Assembly (NCBI GenBank): GCA_902617285.1
Contig: CACMVZ010000002.1
Location: 1-64,000, forward strand
From: an uncultured Bacteroidota bacterium
GTDB lineage: Bacteria > Bacteroidota > Bacteroidia > Flavobacteriales > Flavobacteriaceae
Length of the DNA stretch: 64,000 bases
Reading direction: 5' to 3'
Under the pieces are notes generated by a model. That model worked only from the letters and a program-made list of their open reading frames with translations. It was not told where the DNA came from and did not search any database. Shown piece after piece: positions 62,460-64,000 of the stretch. A program made the position numbers and the translations under genes. Positions within the stretch are counted from its first letter, which is position 1. Every line of letters starts with the position of its first letter.

Positions 62460-64000
62460 ATGAGCTACTCTTATAAAATCATTAACTCATCTGCAGGTTC
62501 AGGTAAAACATTCTACCTAGCAATTGAGTTTATAGCTCAACTAATAAATTCAAAAAAAGATGATCATTATAAGTCCATGCTTGCGTTAACATTTACTAAT
62601 AAAGCATCTGCTGAAATGAAAGACAGAATTTTATCTTATCTAAATATTATAGTAAATGAAAATGAAAATGTTATAATCGATATAGTTTCAAACAAAACCA
62701 CTCTTAATAAATTAGAAATTAAAGAAAAGGCTTTCACAATTCTAGAAAACATTCTTCTTAACTATTCAAGTTTCAATGTCATGACTATTGACAGTTTTAC
62801 AAATAATATCCTAAAGTCATTTAAACCTGAGTCAGATATTGAAAAAGATTATTTGGTTGAACTAGATAGTATGGTTTATATTGATCAAGCGATTGATGGT
62901 ATTTTCGTGGATATTAATGATGATAACTATTTAAAGAATCAATTAATAGAGTTTGCAAGATTCAAAACAACAATAAATAAAAGCTGGGATATCTCTCATG
63001 ATTTAAGGGAATTTATTGTTTTAATTGATAAAGAATCAAATAGAGATCAGATTCAATACTTCAGTCAAAAGAATAAAGAGTTTTTTTCTCAAATGAAATT
63101 AAAGGTTAATAACCTCAAGAATGAGAAGAAAGAATATTTAAGGGATGTAGCAAAAAAGAGTATAGAATTAATATCAAATAATGACCTTGATTTTGGCGAT
63201 TTTAGGGGAAGTTATCTCCCAAATTATTTGAACAATATAATCTTCAATGATGAACTTTACATAAATGAGTCTATATCTAAATCACTCAATGGTGAGACAA
63301 GTTTATATAACAAATCTCTAAGCAATAGTAAGTCTGATATAATTGAAAAAATAAGAATTTCGTTACTAGATAATTACAATGAAATAAACAAAACAATATT
63401 AGACGTATTTATTTTAAATTCATTTCTATCTCATTTACCGTCACTATCTCTAATAAACTTATTTGAAAATAAGATTAATAAAATTCAAAGTGATAATAAC
63501 ACGAAATTAATTTCTAAATTTAATTCTGAATTAAATTCACTTGTTAAGTCAAATGATGCTCCATTAATTTATGAGAAGCTAGGCTCAAGATTTTCAAATT
63601 TTTTTATTGATGAATTTCAAGATACTTCAGAGCTTCAGTGGGAAAATTTAATTCCTCTAATTTCTAATTCAATTCAAAGTGAGTCTCATGATGGCACTAA
63701 AGGTTCTTTATTAATTGTTGGAGATCCAAAACAATCAATTTATAGGTGGAGAGGGAGTAGAATAAATCAATTTGTGAATCTTATTCTTGGAGAATCCAAT
63801 CCATTCTATATAAATCCAGAAATAGAAACAATTGACACAAATTACAGGAGTTTAAAAAATATAGTTGATTTTAATTCTGAGTTTTTCTCCCACTTGACAA
63901 ATAGCCTAGATTTAAAAATATACAATTCAAATCTTTTAAATTTCAAACAAAAATCAACAAAAAAAGAAGACGGTTATGTTGAAATAGAATTATGTGATTC
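62460..64000 (+). CDS. UvrD/RecB-type (AddA-like) superfamily 1 helicase, 5' part (runs off the window)
   Basis: The frame opens at ATG 62460 and stays open to the window end: 513 codons of an SF1 helicase. Walker A is NSSAGSGKTF (about 9-18). Motif Ia-like LALTFTNKASAEMKDRI follows. Motif II FFIDEFQDTSELQWENL is near 380, motif III is VGDPKQSIYRWRGS, and motif IV is DTNYRSLKN. The N-terminal 370 residues between motifs I and II are unusually long, as in AddA/RecB nucleases. The 3' half and any nuclease domain or PD-(D/E)XK partner gene lie beyond the window. It is divergent from sodA. Confidence 0.88.
   Translation, partial: MSYSYKIINSSAGSGKTFYLAIEFIAQLINSKKDDHYKSMLALTFTNKASAEMKDRILSYLNIIVNENENVIIDIVSNKTTLNKLEIKEKAFTILENILLNYSSFNVMTIDSFTNNILKSFKPESDIEKDYLVELDSMVYIDQAIDGIFVDINDDNYLKNQLIEFARFKTTINKSWDISHDLREFIVLIDKESNRDQIQYFSQKNKEFFSQMKLKVNNLKNEKKEYLRDVAKKSIELISNNDLDFGDFRGSYLPNYLNNIIFNDELYINESISKSLNGETSLYNKSLSNSKSDIIEKIRISLLDNYNEINKTILDVFILNSFLSHLPSLSLINLFENKINKIQSDNNTKLISKFNSELNSLVKSNDAPLIYEKLGSRFSNFFIDEFQDTSELQWENLIPLISNSIQSESHDGTKGSLLIVGDPKQSIYRWRGSRINQFVNLILGESNPFYINPEIETIDTNYRSLKNIVDFNSEFFSHLTNSLDLKIYNSNLLNFKQKSTKKEDGYVEIELCD

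Noticed and set aside
1-64000. Mobile elements, CRISPR arrays, tRNA or rRNA genes, phage or defence systems
   Set aside because: I looked on both strands for transposase motifs, direct repeats with spacers, cloverleaf-like segments and defence proteins, and found nothing that could be supported.

Overview
The window looks like a chromosomal segment from a marine member of the Bacteroidota, most likely a streamlined Flavobacteriia. The DNA is strongly AT-rich. Genes are packed with 1-38 bp overlaps or very short gaps. Shine-Dalgarno-like sites are essentially absent, and several transcription units start with the Bacteroidota -7 element TANNTTTG. Lineage-typical proteins are present: DUF3127, DUF3078, an IPExxxVDY-type protein, a complete Bat operon, a NupG-like MFS carrier beside Gfo/Idh and TIM-barrel sugar enzymes, and a long PurF-type amidophosphoribosyltransferase. 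I see no insertion sequences, phage genes, CRISPR arrays, tRNA or rRNA genes. Both ends are cut inside genes: a TonB-dependent receptor on the left and a UvrD/RecB-type helicase on the right.

Layout. 1-2.5 kb: end of a TonB receptor, a terminator, then greA, a HIT protein and DUF3127. 2.5-7.9 kb, minus strand: polA, then rplM-rpsI-rpsB-tsf. 7.9-8.4 kb: tadA. 8.4-16.9 kb, minus strand: a TetR regulator, a tripartite RND efflux pump (TolC, adaptor, permease), aspS and a small membrane protein. 17-21 kb: prenyl diphosphate synthase, lycopene cyclase, a ZIP transporter and thiL. 21.1-28.9 kb, plus strand: sufB-C-D-S-E with a DUF59 protein, then DUF3078 and a glycosyltransferase. 28.8-30 kb, minus strand: gmk-nadD.

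30-38.4 kb is the most distinctive part. It is a sugar-oxidation island: two TIM-barrel sugar isomerase-like proteins, a NupG-like MFS carrier, a Gfo/Idh oxidoreductase and a secreted DUF1080 protein on the minus strand; a GMC oxidoreductase with its Tat-type small subunit on the plus strand; then a lipoprotein cytochrome c and a lipoprotein azurin on the minus strand. Together they suggest periplasmic oxidation of glycosides to 3-keto sugars, hydrolysis of the 3-keto glycoside, uptake and cytoplasmic reduction or isomerisation, with electrons leaving through cytochrome c and a blue copper protein.

38.4-42.5 kb: a DMT transporter, a cystathionine-synthase-type PLP enzyme, an LpxH-type phosphatase and hflX. 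42.5-51.3 kb: the eight-gene MoxR/DUF58/Bat aerotolerance operon. 51.3-55.8 kb: cvpA, pheS, an ALDH7-type dehydrogenase and pyk. 55.8-57.8 kb: an IPExxxVDY-like ORF, fabF and acpP. From my recollection of flavobacterial synteny, rnc normally sits between fabF and the IPExxxVDY gene; it is absent here, and the IPExxxVDY frame has no ordinary start codon. 57.9-61.7 kb: purN, rnhA, a PfkB kinase and a PurF-type protein, followed by a folded intergenic RNA candidate and a bidirectional terminator. 61.8-64 kb: superoxide dismutase and the truncated helicase.
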